Position numbers and translations under genes: made by a program
In this document: positions 43,501 to 43,908 of the stretch, in pieces
How the letters are laid out: each line of letters opens with the position of its first letter
How positions within the stretch are numbered: the first letter of the stretch is position 1
Notes under the pieces: model-generated
The model's database searches: none
What the model saw: only the letters and a program-made list of their open reading frames with translations
What the model was told of the DNA's origin: nothing
DNA from: a bacterium
Lineage (GTDB): Bacteria; Cyanobacteriota; Vampirovibrionia; Gastranaerophilales; Gastranaerophilaceae
Direction: 5' to 3'
Assembly: GCA_024408855.1 (NCBI GenBank)
Contig: JAKSUQ010000016.1
Coordinates: 1-43,908 of the forward strand
Length of the DNA: 43,908 nt

Positions 43501-43908
43501 TCTTTGACCAAGGACATCAAAGGTTTCTTCAATCTTGACTTTATATTCATCAAGTTTGTTGGACATTTCATTTTGAATATTCGACGATACATTTTCATAA
43601 GTTTCATTTATCTTATCAGATATAGTTAATGTTGACTTGTCATTCAAAATAGTTATCTGCGAGATTAATGTTTCGAAATTGCTTTCAATTATTGATAACT
43701 GTCTTGTCAAATCCCCATCAATATTTTCATCAATCTTGTTTAACAATTCCTTTTCAACATCAAGCTCGGCTATTATATTTTCTAGTTTTACAGATATTGC
43801 CTCAGCTGTATTATCTTCTGTTGAAGTTATTAAGGTTCTCAACTCTTCTGCAATTTTTTCTAATTTTACAGATATTGCATCCGCTGTATTATCTTCTGTT
43901 GAAGTTAT
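40582..43908 (-). CDS. Giant helical/coiled-coil protein, 5' end beyond the window
   Basis: At least 1108 residues are visible, and the frame stays open to the right edge, so the gene is partial; the TTG at 43842 is not a real start. Nearly the whole protein is predicted helix with Leu/Ile/Val heptads, rich in Ser, Asp, Glu, Lys and Asn (for example EIKELVLSQSEIANNANEIL). The most N-terminal part visible contains two copies of a 26-residue repeat beginning ITSTEDNTA and AISVKLE. No membrane helix, signal or enzymatic motif is visible in the part seen. Such proteins may form filaments, tethers or surface or cytoskeletal layers; the domain order resembles no family that I can name. It is the upstream gene of the glcD-cutA-peptidase-TPR-nad run. 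Confidence 0.8.
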   Translation of the reverse strand: MTSTEDNTADAISVKLEKIAEELRTLITSTEDNTAEAISVKLENIIAELDVEKELLNKIDENIDGDLTRQLSIIESNFETLISQITILNDKSTLTISDKINETYENVSSNIQNEMSNKLDEYKVKIEETFDVLGQRLSVQSDYLKEKITVINSEIKNACAEQTTENCKQLAEITETLRLMIEEKLNISMADFSDFKSRIAEFTDYMDASNQSLISNLKAQISDITKYLDTVMDIQTQELSDRYDELTSVLNKNSESVSKETSEIKELVLSQSEIANNANEILTAMQNSLATNGVQISDLTSVISEDGLKLNKLSETVDLANAKLSEISELGASNKETIINTFIDKLKEHSECVTQLSLTELQSIENSAEQLAEQIEINKQSISTAKDFLKDFAKAEISKLAKEVEKETDAIMAELSDQFNSLKQSQTDETIKITSGIEAVIADHVYNNIEDLKSYLDVKTDNTIMSDKLDNLKSDVTSSLSTLITNLNKMLEADVFTSALSDYKLANELLINTAADNIKSRFDAFVKDNEKFISEVIKEGDSNILQKLALFDKKFVDTVVEKYEEIKLMTNQYNTAFDKIEGDIGEVITNIEDAQVFIQAEVQKLADIINKNSESSNAEIAKLNDCFDSLRAQISSKSFDEAFQASINKQVASLENLIAEQLGYIQDISELCTLNLPDVTEMSVLVKNSVLTSLDNLTERLGSKNSEGIIEKEIKNTKSEIITQILNLFNQISFVAEQEEILDFIQEKHDELITVLSHIVTTTETIHEVNDKLGTVDNQITTIKNEIGSINEKINNIISSDGDIDYIYSLQDLEADIANLRLALQNASQENNYKQEFSDLITSTENIYNLVEAIKAEIPDKQSFEGIAEDLVSISSRTNKLLLASDESYKTLQDNLQDFKLVIDDLDERTRNFARESGMDKINSKLNALNVMMSNDAKTNQVFNQVFEYLAEWVDNAGAQINSISNKIETLDDIGQIKAMLSDLKAEAEDNSDNIELIESLGNIFEKQGKKISAIETKLDKIIVETTILSNNKVDFSPMEETLNSFLVAMNDKIALQENKINSLEDKLVSLLAEKDTAQLTKKVGGMDKQIAKLNKSIEKIASHVVEK
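43753..43908 (-). repeat. 78-bp tandem repeat in the giant helical gene
   Basis: The sequence encoding ITSTEDNTA(D/E)AISVKLE occurs twice with a 78-bp (26-codon) period, and nearly identical bases span TTATCTTCTGTTGAAGTTAT at 43811-43830 and 43889-43908. The array probably continues beyond the right edge. High nucleotide identity suggests recent expansion. Confidence 0.8.

Noticed and set aside
43839-43842. TTG start for the giant helical gene
   Set aside because: The frame stays open to the right edge and the preceding codons continue the 26-residue repeat, so this is an internal codon.
1-43908. CRISPR array, insertion sequence or prophage
   Set aside because: No regularly spaced repeats, transposase, integrase, capsid or terminase genes are seen. 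The only phage-like piece is the GH24-type domain of the LysM protein.

Overview
The window is 43.9 kb of AT-rich bacterial chromosome (roughly one third G+C by eye). It is densely coded, mostly with clear AGGAG-type ribosome binding sites and short gaps. The mix of housekeeping genes and many short, signal-less, low-complexity hypothetical proteins is most like a non-photosynthetic gut or animal-associated cyanobacterial relative (Gastranaerophilales/Vampirovibrionia, 'Melainabacteria'). That placement is my inference from gene style, not from a marker-gene comparison. OmpA-like and SPOR domains suggest an envelope with an accessible peptidoglycan layer and probably a diderm.

Layout. 1-4200: a promoter reading off the left edge, a small protein under a sigma-28-like promoter, a large LysM protein with two predicted wall-degrading domains, and a 51-residue ORF. 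4200-6700: a COG2509-type flavoprotein, a dCMP deaminase and a small conserved-looking ORF. 6800-11900: a tightly packed run of HEAT-repeat protein, queC, DUF366 protein and SPOR membrane protein, then a winged-helix protein coupled to a DUF262-like protein, then a small helical ORF. 11850-15900 (minus): gcvT-gcvH-gcvPA followed by a nucleoside transporter of the CNT family, without gcvPB. 16000-20300: metK, two unknown proteins, NADP-type gdhA. 20300-25300: a MotA/MotB-like (ZorA/ZorB-like) pair, divergent from a 1104-residue protein with zinc ribbons, a cyclase-like region, a degenerate STAND-type ATPase region and a helical C-terminus. 25400-28050: two paralogous prepilins whose exported part carries YadA-type adhesin head repeats, separated by a MITE-like element. 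28100-34600: a translocator-like hypothetical protein, tRNA-Arg(CCU), a CgeB-like glycosyltransferase, rpsB-tsf and two hypothetical proteins. 34600-43908 (minus): tRNA-Arg(CCG), nadC-nadB, a TPR protein, a HExxH peptidase-like protein, cutA, a GlcD-type oxidase and a giant helical protein that runs off the right edge through a 26-residue repeat.

The most striking signals are these. (1) Three copies of a textbook sigma-28 (FliA/SigD) promoter, TAAAGTTT-N11-GCCG, each about 30 bp upstream of an otherwise unrelated hypothetical gene; this suggests a flagellar-type or secretion-linked regulon. (2) Type IV prepilin leaders fused to trimeric-autotransporter-like head repeats, in a duplicated gene pair with nearly identical promoters. 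(3) A ZorAB-like ion-driven motor pair next to a multidomain sensor-like protein, with no recognisable ZorC, D or E. Core metabolism is represented by methionine activation, glycine cleavage, de novo NAD synthesis, queuosine precursor synthesis, glutamate/ammonia interconversion and dCMP deamination.
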